Source: an uncultured Eubacteriales bacterium (GTDB taxonomy: Bacteria > Bacillota > Clostridia > Lachnospirales > Lachnospiraceae). Taken from it: 7,767 nt of DNA. The notes beneath the pieces are model-generated. The model was not told the origin of the DNA. It made no database searches and saw only the letters and a list, made by a program, of their open reading frames with translations. The position numbers were made by a program, and so were the translations under genes. The stretch covers positions 1 to 7,767 of the forward strand of contig ONVB01000183.1 of NCBI GenBank assembly GCA_900321145.1, read 5' to 3'. Positions 1 to 7,508 of this stretch are shown piece by piece. How positions within the stretch are numbered: the stretch's first letter is position 1; every line of letters starts with the position of its first letter.

Positions 1-24
1 CTCGTGTCAAGTATTTTTTTAAAA

Positions 25-60
25 AAAGACCCCTATACCATTTCTGGTATAGAGATCTTT
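25..60 (-). terminator. Intrinsic terminator of the acetyltransferase-giant kinase operon
   Basis: Read on the minus strand, this is a hairpin with a 14 to 16 bp stem closed by a GAAA (GNRA-type) tetraloop and followed by a run of seven T (complement of 21-27). Two stem positions (32/53 and 30/55) are G-U wobbles on the minus-strand RNA but would be C-A mismatches on the plus strand, so the hairpin is built to work on the minus strand. It lies 54 bases past the stop codon of the 2044-codon gene (115-117), the expected place for the operon's end. Confidence 0.92.
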
Positions 61-114
61 ATTCGTCATCTTAACTTAATGACATTGGCCTTACGACAGC
101 CTCTTTTATATGCA

Positions 115-3100
115 TTACGCAAGTTTACTCTTGTAACGGTACGCCTTGAACAGTCCAAACCTCTTTAACGACGCCCCTATATTTCTGTTCATTACCTTTG
201 CCATAGTACCGAAGAAGCTCTTAATCTTGTTCTCGGCATTCTTCCTCTGCCTTATCACACCGCTTAAGTTTGCCGAAACTATACTAAAGTACAGCGTGAG
301 GAAGTTATCCTCCTTCTCCAGATCTCCCTGATGAGCCTTCACCGCCTTATACGCTGCTTCAAGCTCCGCGCCTGAGTTGGCCTTGTTCTCAAAATACGGC
401 TTAAGCTCATCTTCTACGGCATCGATCACAGCCTGATCCGTTGACCTTAAGTGACCTCTGATGCTCGTCGCTAAGTCAGAATTAAGCACAGCCTCATTGC
501 AAGCCTTCTGATAAGCTGTTATAAACTCTGCCTCCTTAACCTCAAGCGAACCCTCCGCAGCTTCATTCTCCGGGTGATCCTGCAGGTTCCTGAGTCTGCT
601 CAGCGCCTCCTTCATCTGCGTAACCGCAGCCGTCTCTTCGGTGAAGATAGCAATATACTTGTCATTGAATTGCGAGCGATCCTGCTGTGAAATCAGGCGA
701 ACCTTCTCATGAACCTTGTTTACAGGTGCGATGTTCAGCTTCTTTATATATTCATTGGCAGTGATCTCTATCTTCTCATTCTTATCTTTTGCTTCGCGCT
801 GGCACTTAAGGAAGATATCCACCTTCGACTCTTCACTTATCGAATCGATCAGATCTATATTCTTCCTTAGGCGTGCAATCAATTTGTTTACATCCTCTAC
901 AGTATTCTGCAACCTCATCTGAGACTGAGAGAAGTTGCTTACGGATGCCGGGATCTCAATCTTTAAGGACTGTGCTTTGAGCAGGATAAGCGATATCCTC
1001 TGACCCGCAAATTGCTTGTCTCCGACACGGAAGACTCCTTGGATAGCTCTCTTAAAGTCAGGAATGCTGGCAGCGTACTCCTTCTTGGCGTTCTTGCTTA
1101 TAAGCTTGAAGAACGCATCGATAAAGTCATCCGCATCACCGACAGCAGCTGCCGCAGTAAGCCTGGTGATATACTTCTGCTGAGTCTCGTCAAGCTTCGT
1201 CGCATTACCGAAGTCAATCAGAGTAAGTCCCTTGTCGTTGATCATAATATTACCTGCATGAAGGTCACCATGGAAGAAACCGCTTCCGTATATACCCTCT
1301 TCAACCCACTTATCAGCCGCTGACAAAAGGAATTTCTGTCTCTTCTCGAGTCTCTCAAGCATAACCTCAAGCTCTTTTCTGCTGCCGGTAATGCTTGCCC
1401 CGGCCTTCTTGGCCAAAAGAAGCTTTGGCTTGCCTGTGGCCTCGTCTGTTACAAGCTGTCCGTTCCTGCTCTCGAAGAACCTCGACATAATGTCGTATTC
1501 TTCCGCCTTCAAATCTTCTATATACTTATCTACGGTCTCTCCCTCTGCCATATCGAGCACAAGCGTATTTGTAGTTGATTCTACAAGGTTGCTGACCGCC
1601 ACGCACTTAACCGTTGGATCACCATTATTATAGACGGCACCCCTTCTGACATTAAGAGCTTCCTGGTTAAGATCTAACTCCTCGGTTATCTTCTCGAGCT
1701 GTCCCTTCATGGTCTTGCCTATGGTACCGGTGTCGTCCCTTTCCCTGCAGAGCTTGTCATAAAGCGCCTTCTCCCTTGCCATACGGTTTCTCGCATCAGG
1801 ACGCAGAAGCTTGATAACTGTATTTTTGCCTGTCTTCGGAAGGTTCGGTCCGTAGAGCTTGCATAAAAATGCCTGACCGACAGACGCCGCACCTAAAGAC
1901 CTGACAACCTCGATCTTCTCTATATTTCCGTTTGAACGCTCGATTATGCTGCGCATCCTGACTCTCACCACATCCTCAGGGATAGGCATAAGCTTTGACT
2001 TCATATCCTTCACTGCAAGACGCATCTCGGGGGGCAGAGCCTTCTCGGGCATGCCCTGAAGCATCTTCTGCATGAGAGGGCCCGCTCCTTTAAAGAAGCC
2101 CGCTAAGGTATTGCCTCTCCTTCTGGTGATCTCAGCCTTCTTTTCGTCCTCGGTCGCATTTTCTTCAGGTTCGTTCGTAGGAACCGAATTCCTGAATATA
2201 GAGGCAACCATCGAGAGCTGATCCTGTGTGGACGACTCTTTGAAGTATCTGCAAAGGATCATCTTGTTTAAAGCGCCCTGTCCGTTCGTGTTCAGCGCTT
2301 CCTTCTTTATCCTCTTGGAAAGCTCGGCGGTATGCTCTGCCCTCCTCTCGAGCATTTCATCTCTGGAGAGATTCTTTACATTCAACGGTCTGAGGTTGTC
2401 GTTGTCCTCTACATCCTCCTTGTAGGAGAATATCTGATCAGCTGCCTTCTCAATCTCCTTCTGCATGGCATCACAGCACTTCTTTACTCCGTCCTTGATC
2501 TTAGCATCGTGCGCCTCAAACTTCTTGCTCAGGGAATCATCATGCTTTGCTGCCTTGAGTATGTCACCGATTTCCTGCTCCGATTTGCTTTCAAGTGCAA
2601 ACTCCCTGTCAAGAGTCTTTACACTGTCCTTTATGGCATCGATGAGCATTTTCTTGAAATCGGGCTGGCCCGGCTGTGGATCGGGTACGGACATACGCCT
2701 TATGGTACGATCGATGATCTCCATGTTTTGCGACGAGAGAATGAGATGTATCGCATCCGCATGTTTAAACAGGCTGTCACGAAGCAAATGGCCGTAAGTA
2801 AGAGATTTCTTGAGCTTGTCGTCACCGTCGTACTCTTCTTTCCTTATCTTGGCACTTCTCTCAGCGTCCACTTGAATCCTTCGATTTTCCTCTTCAGACA
2901 GATCCTCATCAAGAGCTCTTGTTGAGCCGTAGATCATATCGGCCACAAGCTCTTTAACTTTAAGCTCCTGCTCGGACCACTGCGGTTCATCCTGGGCCGC
3001 TGCCTTCTTCTCGTTTTTCCTAATAATCACCTGTTCATTAAGCTCAAGCTTCTCTTCGTCGCTTAACTCCGTCTCCTCATTTTCGAGCTTTCTTAAGAGC

Positions 3101-6100
3101 TTTAAGGTTTCATGTACATTTATGTTTATATTCCTATGAGTCAGTGCAGCAGTCGTCGCGCTCTCACTCTTTTCACTATTGCTGCTGTGATCGTTTAACA
3201 CGTTGGACGCAAGATGAAACAGCATGTCGGTAGAGAGATCCTCATAGTAAGCAGCCGGCTTGCCCGTAACCGACACAAGCACCTTAATTGCAAGATCTGT
3301 GGTTTTGGCTATATCTCCGAAGTCCATATTGTCCCTATCCATGTATAGTATCTTAGCGAAGCAGTTGGTATATACAACCGCCTTGCCGTACTTTTTTACA
3401 TTTGAACACATGTCGGCTTCAATGTACTCAACCACCCTGTCTGCCGGAACATTCAAAGCAAGCTCCTTGTCTCCGAAGCTAAGCTTTAAGCTTCCGTTTT
3501 CTTCACCTGTAAGTCTTGCCTTGCAGTTTCCGAATGAGAGCTGTGTTACAAAGGCATGTCCTTTTTTTGCAAGCGCTAAATTGCGCCTTAATGCAAGTAT
3601 GCTTTTAGCGTTGTCATCGTCTTCCTTAGAGAAGAGCGCGGACGGAATCACCTGTAAAAGCAATATATTGGCAAGTGCCTTTTGATCCTTGTCAAGAGAA
3701 GCGAGGATACTCTCCTCTCTCTTGTTAAGCTGTCTGTACACAGCACCTTCAACCTGTACGTGCTGTTCCTCCTCACGTACCTGTCTTACTGCCGACAGAC
3801 GGTCAAGTATATCCTTCTCGTTCTTAACTATATCAAAGCCGCCCTCTATCTTAGCCTTTAACTCGTTAAAGCCGGTCACAAACCTGGTTCCCTTGAGTAC
3901 CTTCAATACGTCCGCGAATCTGTCCGGCTCGTTGGTTACAAGTCCGTGGATCAGTTTAGCTGTCTCCTCGACCTTGTTCCTGTCTAAGCCCGTATCGGCC
4001 GTATTCCTTGTAAGAAGCTGTGAGTTAAAGCTCTTAAGCTCGCACACAGATTCTATCAGAAGAGCAAATGCATCAAGGTCTTTATCAAACTTTGCCTCTC
4101 GCGTGATCTTGATATTTTCGAGTCTCCTTGCTTCGACAAGCTCATATAAGCCTAAAGTCGATCCTGATACAAGTGTGCCGAAGTTGGCATCGGAAAGCAT
4201 GTGTTTAAGCTCGGGCTTACCCGCAGCTTCAAGAGACATATCTACTACAGCATTGTCCAGACCGTACTCAGCTATATCCACCTCCGAAGGGCTTGATGAG
4301 CAGAGCTTTTTGGTGACATGAACAGCGAGCTTCTCTAAGAGCGCATCGGCATTCATCCCGTTAAGGAAGGTATCCTCAGCGTTCTTTCCGGTATTCTTAA
4401 GGATAGTGTCGATTCTCATGGCATTCCTGAGTATCTCATCCTTAAAGTAATCCATGTTCTCGTTGATAAGCTTGTTCAAGCGCTTATCCGACGGCAGCTT
4501 GACTCTTGCTCTGCCGGCCTGGTTTCTGATGAAGGTCTTTAATCTGTTCCTTAAGTCCCTTGTCTTCCTGTTTCTTACAGCCTTCACATCATCGGCTGAC
4601 GGAATTGCACCGAAAAAGGTGTTGACCTTCGCGGCAAAGGCACCAAGCGGCACCCTGTCTCCGAGAGCCTTGGTCCTGCTGACAAGAGACTCCCTCGACC
4701 TGATCTCGGTCATAATCTCGAGGATTGCTTTCCTGCTGAGAGGCTTTGAGGTTACCTGGTCCCTATCAAGCCCAAGAATCCCCACAAACAAAGGTCTGTA
4801 GTACACCTTCTCCTTCATGGAGAGTTGTTCTAAAGCAAGCTTTAAAAATCGCTCCTTTACTCTGAGGTTCTCGGCACTTTCATCACCGGTCTTATTGCGC
4901 CTGATATATGAATTGTTGATGATGGAGAGACCACCTTTTTTGTTCAGCACAACCTGACCGCGGTTCTTCTCTCCCAAAACAGAAAGAAAATCGGCAAACC
5001 TGAGCTTGGTTATGTTCTCCGAATACTCTTCCTTCTTGTCAACCTCGAGGAACTTCTGCTCGTAGTAATTATTTATCTTCTTTGTTGCCTTTTCAAAACT
5101 CGTTTTTGCTTCGGTAAACTTTTCCGGATCCCGGTTTCTTAAGTCAGCCTTGGCCGCCTCTTCCTTGATCTTGGGGATGATCAGGCCTCTATGTTCTTCC
5201 TCACCAATGATATCAGTGTCTTCAAGTCCCCACTCTGCCATCTTGTATTCAAGCATCTTCTTAAAGCCATGAACCTGGTCTAACTTATTTAACAAAGCAA
5301 GCTTTGTTTCATAATCCAGTCCCTTAAGATTATCCTGTTCCGCATACGCCTCGAATGCATAGCAACGGTTAAGCATGCGCGCAAGAACATCGCCGTTTTC
5401 CGAAAGCCAGTTGATATTCAGCATATTAATGTTGAAATCATAGGCGAGAACCTCATGTGCTTTGGACACTAAGAACTCCTTGAACTGTTCATCATTTCCC
5501 CATACGGCTTCATATAACCTTTTATTTCCGGCCTTGTCATCCTTTACCATCCAGGCAGAGGCCAGCCTGTTTCGGTTTATATCGTTTATTCTGTTGTACT
5601 TATCGGTAGTCTTTAAGTCTTTGATGGAAAAATCCGCATTAGCCTTGGCAAGATTGACAAGTGCTTTATCCGAATATACTTCTATATTCGAGTGATAGTT
5701 TTGGGCCTTTTGCTCGTCGGTAAGATCTTCCCTGGCATAGATAAGCTGCCTCTGTCTCTCTCTGTAACCGGGTGTGTTGATATCTGCTATCTTTAAGTCG
5801 CGCTCTTGTTCTACGCCCGCTATCCTTAGCTTTGTCTCGGCCGACAAGTCTACTACCGCTTTCTTCTCCGCATCCTTAAGCTCTTTTTTCTGCGTGTCAA
5901 GCTCTTCTTTGTAATACTTACAGAACCTGTAGCTTCCGGTCGTCAAAAGTCTGTTGTCGGTTTCATTTTTCTTGTTTCTTGCCTCAGTCCTGTCGCGGTC
6001 ATAATTTACACCCTTGACCTTCTTCGTATACTTGGCCTTAAGCGCACTCGAAGAGAGCGTCTCCCTTGCCTTAACCTCTGCAAGCTTGATATTGATCGCA

Positions 6101-6249
6101 TGCTTTAAGCCCTTTGATACAGACCTCTCATACTCCTTAGCCTTGACGAAGTCCTTAATATCAACCTGCTGCGGTTGCTGAGCCTGAACCTGCCTGTTCT
6201 GATTGGCCGCTTGTACTCTGTTAACATTTTGCTGCCTGTTCTCGTCCAT
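115..6249 (-). CDS. Giant (2044 aa) cytoplasmic protein with an embedded ABC1/AarF/UbiB-type atypical kinase domain
   Basis: One uninterrupted frame of 2044 codons, about 230 kDa. The ATG at 6247-6249 has an AAAGGA ribosome site nine bases upstream, and the stop is TAA at 115-117. Residues 1-30 are rich in Gln/Asn. Residues 30 to about 1380 are mostly helical and charged, with likely coiled coils (such as about 40-165 and 1040-1140), and match no family I recognise. Residues about 1385-1790 form an ABC1/UbiB kinase-like domain: a KxGQ-like element (K1395-M-L-Q1398), LPPE at 1405-1408, the Ala-rich loop LGAASVGQ at 1452-1459, the VIK lysine K1480, the family motif EELDLNQEALN at 1523-1533, catalytic HGDLHAGN at 1660-1667 (D1662, N1667), and DFG at 1679-1681. 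Members usually have about 500-550 residues and act in ubiquinone or lipid metabolism. The helical C-terminus ends in a basic tail. No signal peptide or membrane helix is seen, unlike UbiB, which has C-terminal membrane helices. It follows a GNAT gene by 34 bases. Substrate and role are unknown; the domain could be an ATPase, a protein kinase or a small-molecule kinase. Confidence 0.9.
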   Translation of the reverse strand: MDENRQQNVNRVQAANQNRQVQAQQPQQVDIKDFVKAKEYERSVSKGLKHAINIKLAEVKARETLSSSALKAKYTKKVKGVNYDRDRTEARNKKNETDNRLLTTGSYRFCKYYKEELDTQKKELKDAEKKAVVDLSAETKLRIAGVEQERDLKIADINTPGYRERQRQLIYAREDLTDEQKAQNYHSNIEVYSDKALVNLAKANADFSIKDLKTTDKYNRINDINRNRLASAWMVKDDKAGNKRLYEAVWGNDEQFKEFLVSKAHEVLAYDFNINMLNINWLSENGDVLARMLNRCYAFEAYAEQDNLKGLDYETKLALLNKLDQVHGFKKMLEYKMAEWGLEDTDIIGEEEHRGLIIPKIKEEAAKADLRNRDPEKFTEAKTSFEKATKKINNYYEQKFLEVDKKEEYSENITKLRFADFLSVLGEKNRGQVVLNKKGGLSIINNSYIRRNKTGDESAENLRVKERFLKLALEQLSMKEKVYYRPLFVGILGLDRDQVTSKPLSRKAILEIMTEIRSRESLVSRTKALGDRVPLGAFAAKVNTFFGAIPSADDVKAVRNRKTRDLRNRLKTFIRNQAGRARVKLPSDKRLNKLINENMDYFKDEILRNAMRIDTILKNTGKNAEDTFLNGMNADALLEKLAVHVTKKLCSSSPSEVDIAEYGLDNAVVDMSLEAAGKPELKHMLSDANFGTLVSGSTLGLYELVEARRLENIKITREAKFDKDLDAFALLIESVCELKSFNSQLLTRNTADTGLDRNKVEETAKLIHGLVTNEPDRFADVLKVLKGTRFVTGFNELKAKIEGGFDIVKNEKDILDRLSAVRQVREEEQHVQVEGAVYRQLNKREESILASLDKDQKALANILLLQVIPSALFSKEDDDNAKSILALRRNLALAKKGHAFVTQLSFGNCKARLTGEENGSLKLSFGDKELALNVPADRVVEYIEADMCSNVKKYGKAVVYTNCFAKILYMDRDNMDFGDIAKTTDLAIKVLVSVTGKPAAYYEDLSTDMLFHLASNVLNDHSSNSEKSESATTAALTHRNININVHETLKLLRKLENEETELSDEEKLELNEQVIIRKNEKKAAAQDEPQWSEQELKVKELVADMIYGSTRALDEDLSEEENRRIQVDAERSAKIRKEEYDGDDKLKKSLTYGHLLRDSLFKHADAIHLILSSQNMEIIDRTIRRMSVPDPQPGQPDFKKMLIDAIKDSVKTLDREFALESKSEQEIGDILKAAKHDDSLSKKFEAHDAKIKDGVKKCCDAMQKEIEKAADQIFSYKEDVEDNDNLRPLNVKNLSRDEMLERRAEHTAELSKRIKKEALNTNGQGALNKMILCRYFKESSTQDQLSMVASIFRNSVPTNEPEENATEDEKKAEITRRRGNTLAGFFKGAGPLMQKMLQGMPEKALPPEMRLAVKDMKSKLMPIPEDVVRVRMRSIIERSNGNIEKIEVVRSLGAASVGQAFLCKLYGPNLPKTGKNTVIKLLRPDARNRMAREKALYDKLCRERDDTGTIGKTMKGQLEKITEELDLNQEALNVRRGAVYNNGDPTVKCVAVSNLVESTTNTLVLDMAEGETVDKYIEDLKAEEYDIMSRFFESRNGQLVTDEATGKPKLLLAKKAGASITGSRKELEVMLERLEKRQKFLLSAADKWVEEGIYGSGFFHGDLHAGNIMINDKGLTLIDFGNATKLDETQQKYITRLTAAAAVGDADDFIDAFFKLISKNAKKEYAASIPDFKRAIQGVFRVGDKQFAGQRISLILLKAQSLKIEIPASVSNFSQSQMRLQNTVEDVNKLIARLRKNIDLIDSISEESKVDIFLKCQREAKDKNEKIEITANEYIKKLNIAPVNKVHEKVRLISQQDRSQFNDKYIAIFTEETAAVTQMKEALSRLRNLQDHPENEAAEGSLEVKEAEFITAYQKACNEAVLNSDLATSIRGHLRSTDQAVIDAVEDELKPYFENKANSGAELEAAYKAVKAHQGDLEKEDNFLTLYFSIVSANLSGVIRQRKNAENKIKSFFGTMAKVMNRNIGASLKRFGLFKAYRYKSKLA

Positions 6250-6254
6250 TGATA

Positions 6255-6266
6255 TCTATCCTTTCT
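6255..6266 (-). promoter_or_regulatory. Ribosome binding site of the giant kinase-domain gene
   Basis: Minus-strand AGAAAGGAT with GGA nine bases before the ATG at 6247-6249. It supports this start over internal Met codons and shows the gene has its own translation signal inside the 34-base gap after the acetyltransferase gene. Confidence 0.75.
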
Positions 6267-6283
6267 CTCTATTACCGGATTCT

Positions 6284-6712
6284 TTAGTCTATGATCACAA
6301 ATCTGTGCTCAACAAGTCCCTTATCTGTATCGTTAAAACTGCTCTCGGTCTCACCGCGTGCTATAAGGAAGTCATAGAGACACTCCGTATCGTCACTGTC
6401 TTCTGTGAAGAACAGCTTCGCAGCTATACCCTCGTCGTTATCGTGAAGCTGCTCCATAAGTGTATCCAAAAGAAGCGAACCTCCGCCGTTTCTTCTGACC
6501 TCCGGATGCACATAGAAGCTATCGATCACAAAGAGATCATCAGACTCCATGGTTCCGGCGATAGCACCGCAGGCCTTCTCGTCTACGGAGATTCCGAGTA
6601 TCACTGTCGGTTCATCCGCTTTAAAATCCTTAATAGTCTTGGATGACAGGAAATCCTCGAACAAGCTAAACTGTACCGCAGTTACAACTCCGATCTGAAA
6701 TTCTTCATTCAT
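6284..6712 (-). CDS. GNAT-family N-acetyltransferase (142 aa)
   Basis: A single-domain GNAT fold of normal length, expected to move an acetyl group from acetyl-CoA to an amine; the substrate cannot be told. Residues 35-56 look like strands beta2-beta3 (VILGISVDEKACGAIAG). Residues 60-70 are beta4 (LFVIDSFYVHP). Residues 73-78 (RRNGGG) are the Q/RxxGxG/A pyrophosphate-binding loop of motif A, followed by helix 79-89. Residues 111-120 (CLYDFLIARG) fit the late helix that usually carries a tyrosine acting as general acid (Y113 is a candidate). The ATG at 6710-6712 has a perfect AGGAGG eight bases upstream. It is the first gene after a probable promoter and sits 34 bases ahead of the giant kinase-domain gene, so the two are very likely one transcript. 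It may modify a partner of that protein, but this is inference; GNATs are common and often unrelated to their neighbours. Confidence 0.9.
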   Translation of the reverse strand: MNEEFQIGVVTAVQFSLFEDFLSSKTIKDFKADEPTVILGISVDEKACGAIAGTMESDDLFVIDSFYVHPEVRRNGGGSLLLDTLMEQLHDNDEGIAAKLFFTEDSDDTECLYDFLIARGETESSFNDTDKGLVEHRFVIID

Positions 6713-6720
6713 TGTATTAT

Positions 6721-6726
6721 CCTCCT
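6721..6726 (-). promoter_or_regulatory. Strong Shine-Dalgarno site (AGGAGG) of the GNAT gene
   Basis: Full AGGAGG on the minus strand, eight bases from the ATG at 6710-6712. It fixes the start and implies efficient translation of the first gene of the operon. Confidence 0.88.
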
Positions 6727-6740
6727 GAAATAATATCTGT

Positions 6741-6770
6741 ATTATACTTGTATTAAGTCACAGATGTTAC
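6741..6770 (-). promoter_or_regulatory. Probable sigma-A promoter of the GNAT-giant kinase operon
   Basis: On the minus strand a perfect -10 box TATAAT (6741-6746) lies 18 bases after GTAACA (6765-6770), which matches the TTGACA -35 consensus at four of six positions. The -10 box is 28 bases upstream of the GNAT ATG, leaving a short leader with the AGGAGG site. It is placed between the terminator of the upstream remnant and the first gene, where an operon promoter is expected. The -10 call is good, the -35 call weaker. Confidence 0.6.
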
Positions 6771-6787
6771 ACATCCTCATACACAAA

Positions 6788-6821
6788 CTGCCTCATTTTA
6801 TTCAAGTATAAAATGAGGCAG
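6788..6821 (-). terminator. Hairpin terminator downstream of the GNAT remnant
   Basis: A perfect 13 bp inverted repeat (6788-6800 with 6809-6821, stem CTGCCTCATTTTA), extendable to 14 bp with a six-base loop. On the minus strand it is followed by TTTGTGT, a short U-rich tract; on the plus strand the sequence after it is not T-rich. It begins 16 bases past the stop of the gene ending at 6837. It probably stops transcription from that remnant and separates it from the next operon. The tract is weaker than at the left-end terminator, so efficiency may be modest. Confidence 0.75.
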
Positions 6822-6836
6822 TAATAATCATGTTTG

Positions 6837-7508
6837 TTATTTACCGGGCACAAAGTGAACACCTCGTCTTACATTAACGGGGTGGATATCCGGTACTATG
6901 TAGTCAAGCAGGCCTCCGAGCGAATTCTCAAAGCATTTCAGGTAGACCGCCTGGTCGGCGGGGTAGTGCTCCTTTACCATGCAGATGCTTCCGTGAAGCA
7001 GTCTCAAAGGCGCTGTCCTGTCGATATTCTGCGAGAGCAGGAAGATAGGCTCGAGCATACCTCCCATATGCTTCTTGATCAGAAATGCACCATCGATACC
7101 GTTTGGAGTCCTGTGCACACAGCTTATCTTCTTGTCCACGCTGTTGATATCCATCAGCACACGCTTTGCTTTCTCGTTGTTCTTTAAGCTCATCAGGAAG
7201 CGCATAGTCTCCTTGATGTCTATGAGACCCATATTGATATAATCTCTGTGAGGGCGCGCCGAAGCAAGAGACGGGTTCTTGATAAGGTCGCTGAAGGGCT
7301 GAAGCACATCTCCCTCGACCGCTGTCTCGAAGCGGAATCTGTACACAGACAGAAGGTCCTGAACCTCTTCGGCCATATCTCCCTCAGGGATATCGGCTGT
7401 GATGCAGTCATGCTGTATCTCCGTTACCTTCTCGAAGAAATAATCCATCAGACCGCTTCCTATGCCCTGACCTCTGAGTCCTTCCCTTACAAAGAGCCAC
7501 TTGATCAT
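6837..7508 (-). pseudogene. 5'-truncated GNAT acetyltransferase with C-terminal GNAT-like domain
   Basis: This frame opens inside a GNAT domain. Residues 1-7 (MIKWLFV) read as strand beta4, and residues 12-17 (RGQGIG) are the acetyl-CoA loop of motif A, followed by a helix (GLMDYFFEKV). Strands beta1-beta3, normally 50-70 residues, are missing. The frame continues four codons upstream of the Met (EELP), which fits a longer original protein, then meets a stop at 7521-7523. Residues about 75-223 form a second domain that may be a degenerate tandem GNAT (LRLLHGSICMVKEHYP resembles the corresponding helix); I infer this from shape only. No good ribosome site precedes the ATG at 7506-7508. Upstream sequence belongs to an unrelated AAA+ ATPase in another frame, so the N-terminus was lost by rearrangement or the join is artificial. 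The stop is at 6837-6839, and a hairpin terminator follows. Confidence 0.7.

Noticed and set aside
2332..2925. Plus-strand open frame of 197 codons
   Set aside because: It lies wholly opposite the giant gene, is hydrophobic and Leu/Val-rich in the way antisense frames of Lys/Glu-rich helical proteins are, and shows no motif. A shadow.
3689..4321. Plus-strand open frame of 210 codons
   Set aside because: Antisense to the giant gene and Ser/Leu-rich with no domain pattern. The opposite strand codes a continuous protein with clear motifs downstream in the same frame.
115..6249. Calling the giant gene ubiB or aarF
   Set aside because: Only about 400 of 2044 residues match the family, the membrane segments are absent, and the likely host is not expected to make ubiquinone. 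A gene symbol would mislead.
6203..6646. Plus-strand open frame of 147 codons
   Set aside because: It overlaps the convincing GNAT gene and the start of the giant gene on the opposite strand, and has no family signature.
6837..7508. Treating the downstream GNAT frame as an intact gene starting at 7508
   Set aside because: It starts at strand beta4 of the fold, has no convincing ribosome site and is preceded by a fragment of an unrelated protein, so a truncated remnant is more likely.
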